The notes beneath the pieces were generated by a model, which saw only the letters and a list, made by a program, of their open reading frames with translations, made no database searches and was not told the origin of the DNA. Below are positions 45,229 to 56,763 of a DNA stretch of 64,000 bases, in pieces. The stretch covers positions 41,330,422 through 41,394,421 of the forward strand of contig NC_133655.1 in the NCBI RefSeq assembly GCF_009905375.1. The letters run 5' to 3'. This stretch comes from Apium graveolens (taxonomy: Eukaryota > Streptophyta > Magnoliopsida > Apiales > Apiaceae). The position numbers and the translations under genes are program-made. Position 1 is the first letter of the stretch. Each line of letters begins with the position of its first letter.

Positions 45229-48200
45229 TTACACGTAGTAAACCTTCAGGTTTTGTGCGTGCCAGGTTCTCGGGACTTCAAAACCATCCCTAGTCTCCAG
45301 CTTGTAGGTTCCTCTACCCTGAATGCTCTTGACTCTATATGACCCTTCCCAATTTGGAGCAAGCTTTCCTTTCTGTCCGATACCAGAAGCCTCTATTTTT
45401 CTCAAGACTAGGTCACCTTGTTTGAAAAACCTCTCTTTAACCCTTAGGTTGTAGTAGAATGAAGTCTTTTTCTGATATTCTACTATCTTTGCATGTGCTT
45501 TATCTCGCACTTCATCGATTAAATCCAGGGCTAACCTCTGCCCTTCCTCATTTTCTTCTGCATTGAAAGCCTGAATCCTTGGAGAGGAATGTGATATCTC
45601 TACTGGAACTACTGCTTCTGCCACATATGCCAACATGAAGGGAGTTGCTCCTGTCGTGACTCTACAGGTAGTCCTGTAGGCCCATAATATTGGAAGTATT
45701 TCATCCACCCAATTATTTCTTGACTTCTCGATCCTCTTCTTTAGTCCATCCAGGATTATCCGATTTGCTACCTCTGCTGGCCCATTGGATTGCGGGTGAG
45801 CCACAGAGGTGAATCGTAACTCAATTTCATTTTCTTCACAATACTTCTTAAATTCCTCATTGTTGAATTGTGTTCCATTGTCAGTGATGAGGATACGGGG
45901 AATTCCATATCGGCACATAATGTTTTCCCACAGGAATTGTGCAACCTACTTAGTTGTGATTTTGGCCAAGGGTTTGGCTTCGATCCACTTGGTGAAATAA
46001 TCAATGGCTACAATCAGAAACTTCCTTTGTGACGTGGCCATAGGAAAAGGCCCTAGAATATCCATCCCCCACATAGCAAAGGGAATAGGCGAGTTGATAG
46101 AGGTCAGCATCTCGGGGGGTTGTCTAACAACTGGTGCATGCTTCTGACAGTGATCACACTTCTTCACATATTCTTTGGCATCAGCCATCATTTCTGGCCA
46201 ATAGAAGCCTAAACGGGTTATCTTATGAGCCAAGGCCCTGCCCCCCAAGTGTTGCCCACAAATACCTTCATGCACTTCCTCAAGAGCGAAGCGTGCCTCG
46301 TCGGGCCTGAGACACCTCAAGTAAGGAACCACGAAAGATCTCTTATACAGAATTCCATCTATCAAGGAGTACCTTAGTGCTCGAATAGTTAACTTCCGTG
46401 CCTCAGTTGCATCGTTTGGCAACCAACCGGTCTGAATGTGAGCCTTGATAGGATCAATCCATGACGTCCCCAAGCCCATGGGAGCCAAAAGCTTAACATC
46501 TATGCTTCGTGTCTTCAAAACACGGAAGTACACACTTCCTGAACTTTCTTCAATCTCAGATGAAGCAAACTTTGATAGCGCATCTGCTTTAGCATTTTCT
46601 TCCCTTGGAATGTGTTCAACATGGCATTCATTAAATTGGGTCATCACAGCCCTTACTAGGCGAACGTACTTAGCCATCGTATCATCCCTTGCCTCAAATT
46701 CTCCCTTTACCTGGGATATGATCAGCTTCGAGTCTCCACGGACCTTTAAGTTTTTGACTCTAAGTGTCCCAGCTAGACCAAGGCCAGCAATCAGGGCTTC
46801 ATACTCTGCTTCATTGTTTGTGGTTGGGAAGTCTAGCTTCATAGCATACTCAATTAAGAATCCATCAGGGCTTTGCAAAACCAACCCTGCTCCACTGGAA
46901 TTTGTTTTTGATGCTCCATCAAAATAGAGAACCCAATATTCTTTCTCTTTATCATCCTTCTCCCTGTCCCCATTGTCGACTCCCTTGTCTTGAGGTATGG
47001 TATCTTCCTGCCCCCCGACTTCTTGGTTGGGTATGGTACATTCCACCACGAAGTCAGCTAGTGCCTGGGCTTTTATAGCCGTACGTGGCTTATACTTGAG
47101 ATCGAACTCTCCCAACTCTATTGCCCACTTAATCAGTCTCCCACTTGCCTTGGGACTGTGAATGATATTTCTCAGTGGCTGATTTGTTAGCACTTCAATC
47201 TGGTGAGCTTGAAAATAAGGACGCAGCTTTCTTGAAGCCATTACCAAGGCTAAAGCGAATTTCTCAATAGTTGAATAATTCAACTCAGCATCATGCAAAA
47301 TTTTGCTGATATAGTATATGGGTTTCTGCACTTTCAGTTCTTCCTTAACCAACACCGCGCTCAAGGCGCTCTCTGAAACAGCCAAGTACAAGAATAAAAT
47401 TTCACTCAGAACTGGCTTGGCCAACAACGGGGCCTGGGCCATATACTTCTTTAACTCTTCAAATGCCTTCTGGTTTTCCTCACTCCATACAAAGTCTTTG
47501 ATGCTCTTTAGCGATTTGAAGAATGACAAACACTTGTCCCCCGACTTGGAGATGAATCGTCCTAGCGCAGCAACCCTTCCTGTAAGCTTCTGAACATCCT
47601 TAACAGTTTTTGGTGATTCCATGTCCAGGATCGCCTTTATTTTATCCGAGTTAGCCTCAATTCCCCTCTTTGAGACCATCAGTCCCAAGAATTTTCCAGA
47701 TCCTACTCCGAAAGCACACTTCGTAGGATTCAACATCATCTTGTGGTACCTCAGGACCTCAAAAGCTTCCCTTAAATGGGCTATATGATCAGTCTTTACT
47801 AGACTCTTGACTAACATGTCATCAACATAGACTTCCATAGTCTTACCAATAAGATCCTTAAAAATTCTATTCACCAACCTTTGATAGGTGGCTCCTGCAT
47901 TCTTGAGACCAAACACCATAACAAGATAACAATAAACACCAAAGTCAGTGATAAATGATACCTTTGGAATGTCATCCTTATGCATTTTGATCTGGTTGTA
48001 TCCGCTAAATCCATCCATGAAACTCAGCATCTCATGTCCAGCAGTGGCATCAATCAAAGTATCAATTCTAGGCAGCGGAAAACAGTCTTTGGGGGCATGC
48101 ATCATTCAGATCAGTGAAGTCTATACACATCCTCCACTTTCCATTAGCCTTCTTCACCATTACAGGGTTTGCTAACCACTCTGGAAATTGAATCTCCTCA

Positions 48201-48607
48201 ATGAAACCAGCCTCTAAGAGCTTTTCTACTTCCTGTTTTATAGCCTCTTGTCTTTCTGGGGCAAAATTTCTTTTCTTTTGTTTCACTGTCTTCCGGCTTG
48301 GATCCACGTTTAGCTTGTGAGTAATTAACTCCGGGTCTATGCCTGGCATATCAGCTGCTGACCATGCAAACACATCACTATTTTCTTGCAAAAATTTCAC
48401 TAACTTCCCTCTAAGGGGCTCCTCTAATGTGGCTCCAATGAAAGTCATCCTCTCAGGATTCTCGGGGTCTAAAGGAACCGAAAGCAATTCTTCTGCTGGC
48501 CTTCTTCTATTCTCATCATTTTCTCGAACATCCATATCTTCAATAGGAAGAACCTGCCCCCCGACTCCATCTGCCCTCAAAGAGGCCACATAACAGCTTC
48601 TAGCCAT
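45229..48607 (-). pseudogene. Tat pol: RT, RNase H, archaeal-type RNase H, integrase
   Basis: Starting near 48607 (MARSCYVASLR) and the RT entry ANPVMVKKANGKWRMCIDFTDLN, there is a frameshift at about 48105. The frame then runs through DGFSGYNQIKM, FGLKNAGATYQRL and YVDDMLVKS (catalytic YVDD). The first RNase H region follows (YYISKIL, ALADFVVEC). The second, archaeal-type RNase H has YWVLYFDGASKTNSSGAG, NNEAEYEALIAGL and RGDSKLIISQV with its D, E and D. Integrase has an HHCC site ending KKCDHCQKH, MDILGPFP, ITDNGTQF and NGPAEVANR. A single in-frame TAG (45946) separates the first and second thirds of integrase. It ends WHAQNLKVYYV at 45229. There is no chromodomain, as expected of Tat. Two breaks make it inactive. 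Confidence 0.95.
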
Positions 48608-48763
48608 TTTTTGATCTCCTCTCTCTTCTCCAATCCCGTTTCAGGTGGGAAATTTCATGACTGAATGGTAGGAAGAGGGAACTGCCTTGAAGGCATGTAT
48701 CCCTGTTCTCCCCATGATAGCATTATAAGTTGAACTAGCCTTTACCACCATGAAATCCAGCAT

Positions 48764-50953
48764 CTACGTTGCTTGCCTTGGTTCCGTACCTATGGTGGTC
48801 GGCAATTTGATTATCCCTTCCACAGGACATTCTACTCCAGCAAATCCATATATCGGCATGTCGGTTGGTGTCAACTGGGAGTCGTTATACCCCATTCTTA
48901 GAAAGGTGTCGTGGAGCAAGATATCCACAGAAGCACCATTATCCACAAGGACCCTCTTAACCGGGCTATTTCCTATTATCAGTGTTATGACCAGCGGGTC
49001 GTCATGGGGAAACTTCACACCCTCTAGGTCGGAATCATCAAAAGCCAATGTTACTTCTGTCCTGGCCCTCTTCGGGGCTTCTGCAACAATATGCATAACC
49101 TCCCTAGTATATGCCTTTCTGGAATTTTTGGACAATCCAGCAGCAGTTGTACCTCCAAAGATCGTGTTTATCACAGGCCCTCGAGGGCGTCGCAGTCCTC
49201 CAAAAATTGCATTTATAACCGGCCCTCTAGGTTGGGGATTCCGCCCCTGATCGTCTTGGTCCCTACTACGATCTTCAAAGTTCTTCTTTCTATTATTATT
49301 CCTGTCCCCTTCATCTCCAGTATACTTGTTCAATCTTCCTTTTCGAATCAAAAACTCAATTTCATCTTTCAATTGCCTACACTCATCGGTGTCATGGCCA
49401 ACATCTTTGTGAAACCTGCAATACTTGCCCTTATCTAGCTTGGCAGGATCAGCCTTCAAGGGCTTAGGCCAGCGAATATCTCTGTCTTTCTCAATCTCCA
49501 TCAAAATCTGACTTCTAGGAGCATTCAGCTTAGCGTATTCAGTGAACTTTTGCCCAGGTCCTCCCCTCTTGGGGGTTGAATCAGGGTTTTGTTCGGTCCT
49601 AGGATATTTGTCTTTTGCAATATATTCTAAATCAGTTTTCTGCTTCTTGCCTCCAGTAGGCTCATTACTTACTATGGTCTTCCTTATACTTTCTTCAACC
49701 TTGATATACTTCCCTGCCCTCTCTTGGAGCTGCAACATGCTTTTAGGGGGACGTTTGGCCAAGGAAATCTTTAAAAACTTGTCCCTAGTTCCTTGTTGCA
49801 GTGCTATCATGGCTACCTTATCATCAAGGTCCGGGACTTTTAAAGCCTCCTTTGTGAAACGATTCAGGTAATCTCTCAAGGATTCCTTAGCTCCCTGCAC
49901 AAGACTCATAAGAGATGCTGAACTTTTCTCATGGACTCTTCCACTGATGAATTGCTTAATAAAAGCCTGACTTAATTCTCTGAACGATCCAATAGAATTT
50001 GGGGGTAAGCGACTGTACCATCTTTGAGCCATACCCGACAGGGTTTGAGGGAAGGCCCGGCACTTAATAGCGTCATTCACGGGTTGCAGCAGCAGTGCAT
50101 TAGAGAATGTCCTGACATGGTTAGCGGGGTCTCCGGTGCCATCATAGGCTTTGATAGTGGGCATCTTGAATTTCCTTGAGATATGAGCATTCATTATTTC
50201 TTCTGTGAAGGGTGGAGTTGGATCATCAGGGTCTCCAAGGGGAAGGAGATTGCTTGGATCAGTTCTTGGAAAGACAGCCCTTCTTCGTACCGGACCATCC
50301 AGGTCTATAACAGGAAAAGGATTTCTCCCCCTAGGAGGCATCTGGGGTCTGGTGGCCTGGTGAGCTTCCAAGTCACGCCTCAACCTTTGGATCTCAGCCT
50401 CATGAGCCCTTATCCTTTCCTGCACTTCCTGGGGATTCGCCCCTTGGGTGCTTCGAGGGCGTTGCCTTCCATCGGCCATCGGCTCCTTGCCTGGACGTCT
50501 CCTTCTTGGGGCCACTTCATCATCCGAAGATTCGGAATCTCTCTCAGTGTAAGGACCAGAAAATTCCCGATCCTCAGGGATAGGACCCAAACCTCGTATA
50601 TAGGGGGGCGACTGCCCTCGTGCTTCGCTTTGCCCAACATATCCGCTTCCTCCAACCTCAGGGTGAAGGGGTATCCCATAAGGGGGGTTAGTAGTAACAA
50701 TAGTTGAATATTCATACCCGACGGGTCGAGAATTCACAGGTATATGTATTTGTTGAACTTGAGGATTCGTACCTTGAATAGTCGGGGGAGTTGTCCCTTG
50801 TGGCTGAGGTTGAGTTGCCCCTATCTGGGCTTCCCCCTGAGTAGATGCATAAGTCGAATGGGGAGGAACCTCCACGGTTGACGAAATCACCTGGGTTGTC
50901 TCTGATGGTGTTCCTTCCTCTAGAGCTCTAATTGTTCTCCGTGTTCTCGCCAT
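48764..50953 (-). CDS. Tat gag-protease
   Basis: The open frame of 729 codons starts with MARTRRTIRAL 36 bases after the LTR, next to the primer-binding site. Residues 1-240 are Pro/Gln/Arg-rich with an acidic-basic coil. The gag domain follows at about 260-420 (AYDGTGDPANHV, AQRWYSRLPPNS, DYLNRFTKEAL). A zinc-knuckle-like CRFHKDVGHDTDEC is at about 515. The protease motif LVDNGASVDILL is near 670, with the Asp-Asn-Gly form found in Tat elements. The frame stops at TAG 48764. The same frame continues toward pol with one further TGA, so gag-protease and pol were probably one polyprotein. Some MARTxRT similarity to the H3 tail start exists here by chance or otherwise; see the rejected list. Confidence 0.9.
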   Translation of the reverse strand: MARTRRTIRALEEGTPSETTQVISSTVEVPPHSTYASTQGEAQIGATQPQPQGTTPPTIQGTNPQVQQIHIPVNSRPVGYEYSTIVTTNPPYGIPLHPEVGGSGYVGQSEARGQSPPYIRGLGPIPEDREFSGPYTERDSESSDDEVAPRRRRPGKEPMADGRQRPRSTQGANPQEVQERIRAHEAEIQRLRRDLEAHQATRPQMPPRGRNPFPVIDLDGPVRRRAVFPRTDPSNLLPLGDPDDPTPPFTEEIMNAHISRKFKMPTIKAYDGTGDPANHVRTFSNALLLQPVNDAIKCRAFPQTLSGMAQRWYSRLPPNSIGSFRELSQAFIKQFISGRVHEKSSASLMSLVQGAKESLRDYLNRFTKEALKVPDLDDKVAMIALQQGTRDKFLKISLAKRPPKSMLQLQERAGKYIKVEESIRKTIVSNEPTGGKKQKTDLEYIAKDKYPRTEQNPDSTPKRGGPGQKFTEYAKLNAPRSQILMEIEKDRDIRWPKPLKADPAKLDKGKYCRFHKDVGHDTDECRQLKDEIEFLIRKGRLNKYTGDEGDRNNNRKKNFEDRSRDQDDQGRNPQPRGPVINAIFGGLRRPRGPVINTIFGGTTAAGLSKNSRKAYTREVMHIVAEAPKRARTEVTLAFDDSDLEGVKFPHDDPLVITLIIGNSPVKRVLVDNGASVDILLHDTFLRMGYNDSQLTPTDMPIYGFAGVECPVEGIIKLPTTIGTEPRQAT

Positions 50954-50967
50954 GGTTTTTGTTGTGC

Positions 50968-50988
50968 TTTCCCACAGACGGTGCCAAA
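50968..50988 (-). other. Primer-binding site of the Tat element
   Basis: On the minus strand TGGCACCGTCTGTGGGAAA follows the LTR end ATAACA after a two-base TT spacer. This is the non-Met primer type common in Tat elements. Confidence 0.8.
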
Positions 50989-51560
50989 TGTTATGGATAA
51001 AAAACTAAGGTTATTATTTGCTGTATTTATTACTAAGATTCGGGAGCTCAAGGCCTTTAATGGCTGCTCTCGTGTATCGTAGCTTAATTCTTCCTTTACG
51101 AGATGGCTACGTATCTCTGTGAATTAGAGAATCAAGCCAAAAAACGTAGTTCTGATTTGTGGGGCGAGACCCCTTATATAGATGTTGAGAGTCCTTGAAT
51201 TGGACTTGGTATAGGAGACTTGGTGGGCAAGTCTCATAATTAGAATGGACTTTGGAGTCTTAGATAGTAGGAAACTGATTCATTATCCTTTTAGGTCCCC
51301 TTGAGGCCAATCTACAAGGATTTATATCCCCACTAGGACTTATCTTAATAGTTGTTTTCCTCCTTTATCTATTAATTACGAAATTAATAAATAATCAGGG
51401 TTTTTGGGCCTTCTTTGTTCCATCAGGCCTGATCTGGTCCATCAGGCCTGATCAATGTGTTGACCTTCTTGGTCTGAATGTCATACATCTTCTTATTGGG
51501 CCTAGCAGCCCACACCTTGCAATATTTATTTATACAATCAGGATTTATTTATCCCTATCA
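50989..51560 (-). repeat. 5' LTR of the Tat element (572 bp)
   Basis: Same ends and length as 41141-41712. Confidence 0.95.
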
Positions 51561-53458
51561 TTAAATTAATTTACTAATTAAATAATTAATTATCAACTAA
51601 AATTAATTAACTAAATAATTTGGATTTATTTTTGAATTAAAAATAAATTTTCAGAATTAAAATAATGATTTTCAAAATAAAAATGAATTTTTAGAAATTA
51701 AAAATTAGATTTTTGAATTATTTTAATTTTCAGAAAATAATTTAGAAAGTAGAATTAGGGAAATCTGGATCGAAATCGGGTCATGGCGGGTCAAAAAGAA
51801 GCGACCGGGTCACGAAGAACACCGGAGGTTCTTTCCTGAATCCGGTCGCCGTCGGTGCGGTTCCGGCGGACTTCGAGGAGGACCAAAACCCCTTCTGCTG
51901 CCCTCGATTCTTGCTGTAACACACTCGTACATAACCCAGCATTTCAGATTCAACATTAGTCATTAAAAACAATTTATGGTTCAACGTTTCCGGCTTAAAA
52001 TCCATGGAAGCCGGCGAAGTCGAGCTCCAAGTCCGGTCAACTCGCTTTCCATCGATTTAGCAATAGAATGAACACAATAATAGTATAAATCGATTGTAAA
52101 TGATCACATGAATCTATCCAGGGCATCAAAACCATCCAAAAATGCTTCAATTAAAAAGTCCTAATTTTTGACATGAACTCTAGCAAATCGAATTCACAAA
52201 TTACCAGTCCTCTGGTGATTTTAATGATAGATTATGAAATAGAAGTTCAAGGGCTTCAAATCGAGTACTCGAACATTAAAATTGGAGTTCTACATCACCC
52301 TCAAATTTGATTTTGATTTTCAGAACTCTTCAAGAACACCAAGAACAGTTTTTTTTACAGAATTTCCAGAAAATCAAACTTCAATTACTACATTATATTG
52401 AACTCTATTTTTGAAGTATAATATATGAAATCGACCAGAAAAACATGCTCTACAACATGGAATCATCGAAACATTCATATAATCACGTCTGCAAAAATTC
52501 ATATTTTATTCACTAATTCGAATTAAAATAATTAACTAAGAAAAATACCTTGATTTCTGGGTAAAAACTGATGATTGATTCAGAAAGAAGATTTTGAGAG
52601 CTTCATTTTGATATGTTGCACGCTGAATCGGAGTTCGATAACGCCTTCGTTTACACGTTTGACTTTCAGGAACGTATCGGTTTTTAGTGTTTTTCTCTGT
52701 ATTTACTGTATTTTTACTGGTTGTAAATGAATAAACAAATAAAATGAAATAAGAAATATGCTATTTATATTTACGGAATATTGGTTCGTTTTGGATCGTT
52801 TTGGATCGATAAATTAGTTGCTTAGCCGCTAAGTAACTATAAAACGATCCAAAAATAGATTACTTAGCCGCTATGTAACTATAAAAATGATATAATTTAA
52901 TACCAGATTTGGATAATTATCAAAACCGAGCTTTTCATAAAACACCATATACGAAAATAATGTAAAAATATCCCGTCTCCCGAGAATACAGGTTTTATTG
53001 ATCTACCGAAATGATTATCGTACCGAAAACCTTGCGCCGGGCCGCGCACGGGTCAAACCGTAATCCGGATCGAAAAAGTCAAAACACGGAAAATGTCCGG
53101 AATTACCAGATTAGGTTAGGAAGGAGTTTTCGGAAGACTTTTGGGATGTAAAAACGTAAAAATGGTTGAAGTTGGACGACTCCCGGCTTTATAAAATAAT
53201 TTTGTAAGTACTCAAATAATAATTAATTATTCATAAATCATTATAAAATCATATAACACTCCAAAAATTACAAGAAAAATACCTTAATTATCTATATTTT
53301 ATTCTGCACATATAAAAATTAACACACTCAAAGAATATCATATATAAACATTCAAACATCAATTCCAATTATCATATAATTCACTAAAATTCACATAAAA
53401 TCACATAAATAATTCCAAATAATTATAATACTAATATTTAAAAATATGGGATATTACA
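51561..53458 (-). repeat. 5' LTR of Tekay C, second segment (right of the Tat insertion)
   Basis: It continues the LTR broken at 41140; the flanking A/T-rich, TTAATTAA-like sequence is alike on both sides. The outer end at 53458 reads TGTAATATCCCATATTTT on the minus strand, a Tekay LTR start. Joined with 38709-41140 the LTR is about 4.3 kb. There is no gene. A 74-codon open frame at 51781-52005 has no recognisable similarity. Confidence 0.75.
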
Positions 53459-56400
53459 TGCTGAGGCCCGAAGGGTTTATAAGATCATTCGTTGGATGTA
53501 GTCCGTATTGAGAGAGATCTTGGATAGTTAGATGGTGATGACCATGTAGGACCTTTAGTGGAGCAGTAGTTGTCGATGTAGTTGTATTATGTTTGGTTTT
53601 ATATGGTTGTAGTCAGTAGAGGCTAGGTAGAAGTTGAGGGTAAGAAGGGGGATTTTTCCAGTTTTTCCTCTATTTTATCCTGCTGTATCATTGTACCTTA
53701 TACCCGAACTTATTGTACCTAAACTTCTTCATTATGCACTGTTGAAGCCTTATATAAATCTTTCGCCTTGTAAACCCTGGAAATCTTTATCAACTCTTTT
53801 ACATACCATGTTTCTAAATACCTTGTAAATCATATCTTGTACCATGTGAGAACCATAACTGAGGAGCTAATTATGTAGTAATAGCATTGCATGTGCAAGT
53901 GGGTAAAACTTAAAACCCACAAATGGTTTCAAAAAGAATCTTTATTGTTATATAGTCCATGCTATCGTATTACTAAATAATTGCTCAATCAGGATTGTAA
54001 AGAATGGTCACATCACCAAACCACCAATCAAAAACTCAAACCCAAGACCAAGAACTAAACCAAGATACTCCTATGATGAACCAACTTGTTCAACTTTTGC
54101 AACAACATGTAGCCTCTAAAGTCGGGAACTTCAAACATTTTCAGTCCGTGCATCCCCCATAGTTTGTAGGATTGCCAGAACAGATTAAATCTCGGTCGTG
54201 GTTGAGAGAAATGGAAAAGCGTTCGAGTTCGCGGAAGTTAAGGATGAGAAAAAGGCGTAGTACGCAAGTTATTACCTTTAGGTTGAGACAAGTTATTGGT
54301 AGAAATCTTCAAAGGCGCTACTTGAAGGAAAAGTTATAATCTGGGAGAAGTTTACGGAGATGTTTTAGAGAAGTATTTTCCAAATTATATGCAAGGCCAG
54401 TTGGAGATGAAGTTTTTGAATCTGAGACAAGAAGACGTGATTTGTTTTAAGTACAATCAAGAAGGTCAGTATTCGACGGAATGCCTAAGTGAAGCAGGGA
54501 AGCTGAAATTGACTTATTTTAAATATGGAAAGGTGGGCCATATGGCAAGGAATTGTAAGGAGCCTATTCAGAAGGCAAATGTGCTTAGGATTAATGGACA
54601 ATCTCCCTCTGTAGCACCAGCAGCTCAGCCAAGGGCAAGAATGTTCAACATGACAATGAAAGATGCTGTGTAGAATGCGGATGTGGTGGCAGGTATGCTT
54701 GATATAAACTCAGTAGAAGTTAAAGTGATAATGGATTATGGAGCAACTAGATCCTTTATTGTTGAAAGTGTTATTTTTAGATTAAAGTGTGTTGCATACC
54801 CTCTTGAACCTAATTTGATTAGAGAAGTAGTGAATCAAGAAAGAGTTACGGCCAAGAGAATATGTTCCATTTGTGATAGGATTATAGAAGGTCGACACTT
54901 TTTCATTGAATTGATTCTTTTTAAGTTAGGAGAATTCGACATTCTATTAGGGATGGATTGGTTTTTAAACCACTATGTGCAAATTGAATGTAGAAGCGAG
55001 AAAGTGAAATTAGAGACCAAGGATGGTATTGAAGTGATATTCAAAGGAAAGAAGCAAGATAAAAAGTTTCTAATGGCTATCCAAACGAAGAGACTGTTAT
55101 GACATGGGTGTGAAGCGTATTTAACACATGTGAAGGATGTAGAAAATGAGTCCTTAAGGATTGAAGATATTCCAGTAGTTAAAGATTTTCTCGATGTGTT
55201 TCCAGATGAATTACCTGGACTAACTCCAGATCGAGAGGTCGAGTTTACGATTGATTTGGCTCCTGGAACGAAATCAATATCGAAAGCTCCCTATCGAATG
55301 GCTCATATCGAGATAAAAGAGTTAGCGACATAGTTGCAGGAATTGCTGGATAAAGGGGTTATTTTCCTGAGTGTATCCTGAGGAGTGTCCTAGTGCTATT
55401 TGTAAATAAGAAAGATGAAAGTCTGAGGCTGTGTATCAATTATCACGAATTGCATGAGTTGAGGAATCAGAATAAGTATCCTCTACCGCGAATCGATGAC
55501 TTACTTTGATAAATTGGAAGGAGCTACTTGTTTCTCAAAAATTGACTTAAGATCTGGGTATCATCAGCTGAAGATTAAGCGGGCGATATACCCAAGACGC
55601 ATTTCGAACAAGATATGGACACTATGAATTCTTGTGATGGCGTTTGGATCGACAATATGCCAGCTGCATTTATGGATCTCAGGAATAGAGTATTCATAGA
55701 ATATTTGGATAAGTTGGTGATCGTATTATTTATTGACGATATCTTGATATACTCCAAGAAGAAGGAAGAATACATGGAACATTTGAGGATTTCTTTGGAG
55801 ATTTTGAGGAATGAGAAGTTATATGCAAAATTTTCGAAGCGTGAGTTTTGGTTAAAGGTAAGTTTGTGATCTACAACGATCCTTCGTATAAAGGGCTAGG
55901 TTGTGTGTTGATGCAGCACGGGAAAATGATAGTATCTGTAACAAGGAAATTAAAGCCTCACGAGCAGAAATATCTTACGCGTGATCTATAATTAGCAGCG
56001 ATTATATTTTTCTTTAAGATTTGGAGGCATTATTCATATGGTGTAAAGTGTGAGGTTTATACGGATCATAAAAGCTTAAAGTATATTATTACGTAGAAAT
56101 AATTTACTATGTGGCGAAGGGGATGGTTGGAATTCATCAAAGATTACGACGGTATTATCAGTTATCCTCCCGGAAAGGCGAATGTTGTAGTAGATTCGCT
56201 AAGCCGTAAAGAAGGGTTGAATGTGTTAAACCTCATTTGAGGAATTAATCAAGGATTTTGGGAAGTTGGAAATAGAAGTGCGAATTCCAGAAATGGGAAG
56301 TGAGGTAATATATGCAATGACTTTTTAGCCGGAAATTTTAGAAAAGATTCGACGTCATCAAGAACTAATGATGAACCACGAGAAGGATAAGTTGTCTATA

Positions 56401-56763
56401 AAAGAAATTAAGGCTCAAAAGTATAATAAAGCAATATACCAGTTGCTCGCGTATCTGAAATTTTTACTGTTATGGAATTGAAACACGAGATTCTTCATGA
56501 AGCGCATAACTCAAGATTATCGATTCACCATGGAAGTACAAAAATGTAAAAGGACTTAAAATAAAGTTATTGGTGGCCAAATATGAAAAAGGAAGATTGC
56601 GAAATGGATAAGTAAATGCTATACGCGCCAGAAAGTAAAAGCGGAACATTAGCGACCGAGTGGATTGCTTCAACCACTAGACATACCTGAACGGAAATGG
56701 GAGCTTATCGTGATAAATTTCGTGGTAAGATTACCAAAGACTAAGTCTAATCATGACGCAATA
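53459..56763 (+). pseudogene. Tekay D remnant: leader end, gag-pol to integrase start
   Basis: It starts in the middle of the leader ORF (EARR, KIIR as at the end of the Tekay B leader gene), then leader sequence, then the gag ATG at 54004 (MVTSPNHQSKTQ). Many stops and frameshifts follow. The zinc knuckles are damaged ([28 protein letters not shown]) and about 180 residues of gag upstream of them are deleted. Protease is DYGATRSFI with the catalytic DSG changed to DYG. RT keeps [10 protein letters not shown] near 55730, but most of the RT palm after KREFWLK is deleted and RNase H follows at once. It breaks off in integrase at KSNHDAI, exactly where the Tekay E LTR begins (56764). Closest to Tekay B among the copies here. 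Confidence 0.85.

Larger units (their letters stand above)
41141..51560 (-). mobile_element. Tat-lineage Ty3/gypsy element, complete, with an antisense gene
   Basis: Two 572-bp LTRs flank 9.3 kb of internal sequence. On the minus strand the order is 5' LTR, primer-binding site, gag, protease, RT, RNase H, a second archaeal-type RNase H and integrase. Then follows a 3.5-kb region with an oppositely oriented spliced gene, tandem repeats and a polypurine tract, and finally the 3' LTR. The double RNase H and the extra antisense gene mark the Tat lineage. Flanks are TTATA (left) and TTAAA (right), possibly a target duplication with one mismatch. It is inserted in the Tekay C LTR. Confidence 0.92.
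37484..53458 (-). mobile_element. Tekay-type element C: 3' LTR remnant, short internal remnant, 5' LTR split by a Tat element
   Basis: Two copies of an LTR end (TGTAACGCCCCC at 37484 and TGTAACACCCCC at 38709) align closely over about 355 bases. The second is directly preceded by a degenerate primer-binding site, so it is the 5' LTR in minus orientation. The 5' LTR continues to 53458, where it starts TGTAATATCCC on the minus strand, and is interrupted by the 10.4-kb Tat element. Nearly all of the internal region (gag-pol) has been deleted. I found no target duplication (CAGTG left, TGCTG right), so the element was probably reshaped by recombination. Confidence 0.75.

Noticed and set aside
48750..50707. 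Plus-strand open frames of 109-174 codons opposite Tat gag
   Set aside because: They are shadows of gag. The true antisense gene lies at 43010-44862 and has splice sites and a promoter; these do not.
50920..50953. MARTRRT at the start of Tat gag as another histone H3 tail mimic
   Set aside because: Only M-A-R-T and one T match; T-A-R-K is absent, the position is the normal gag start and no spliced exon is involved. A chance match is enough to explain it.
37479..53463. Target-site duplication around Tekay C
   Set aside because: The five flanking bases are CAGTG and TGCTG, which do not match.
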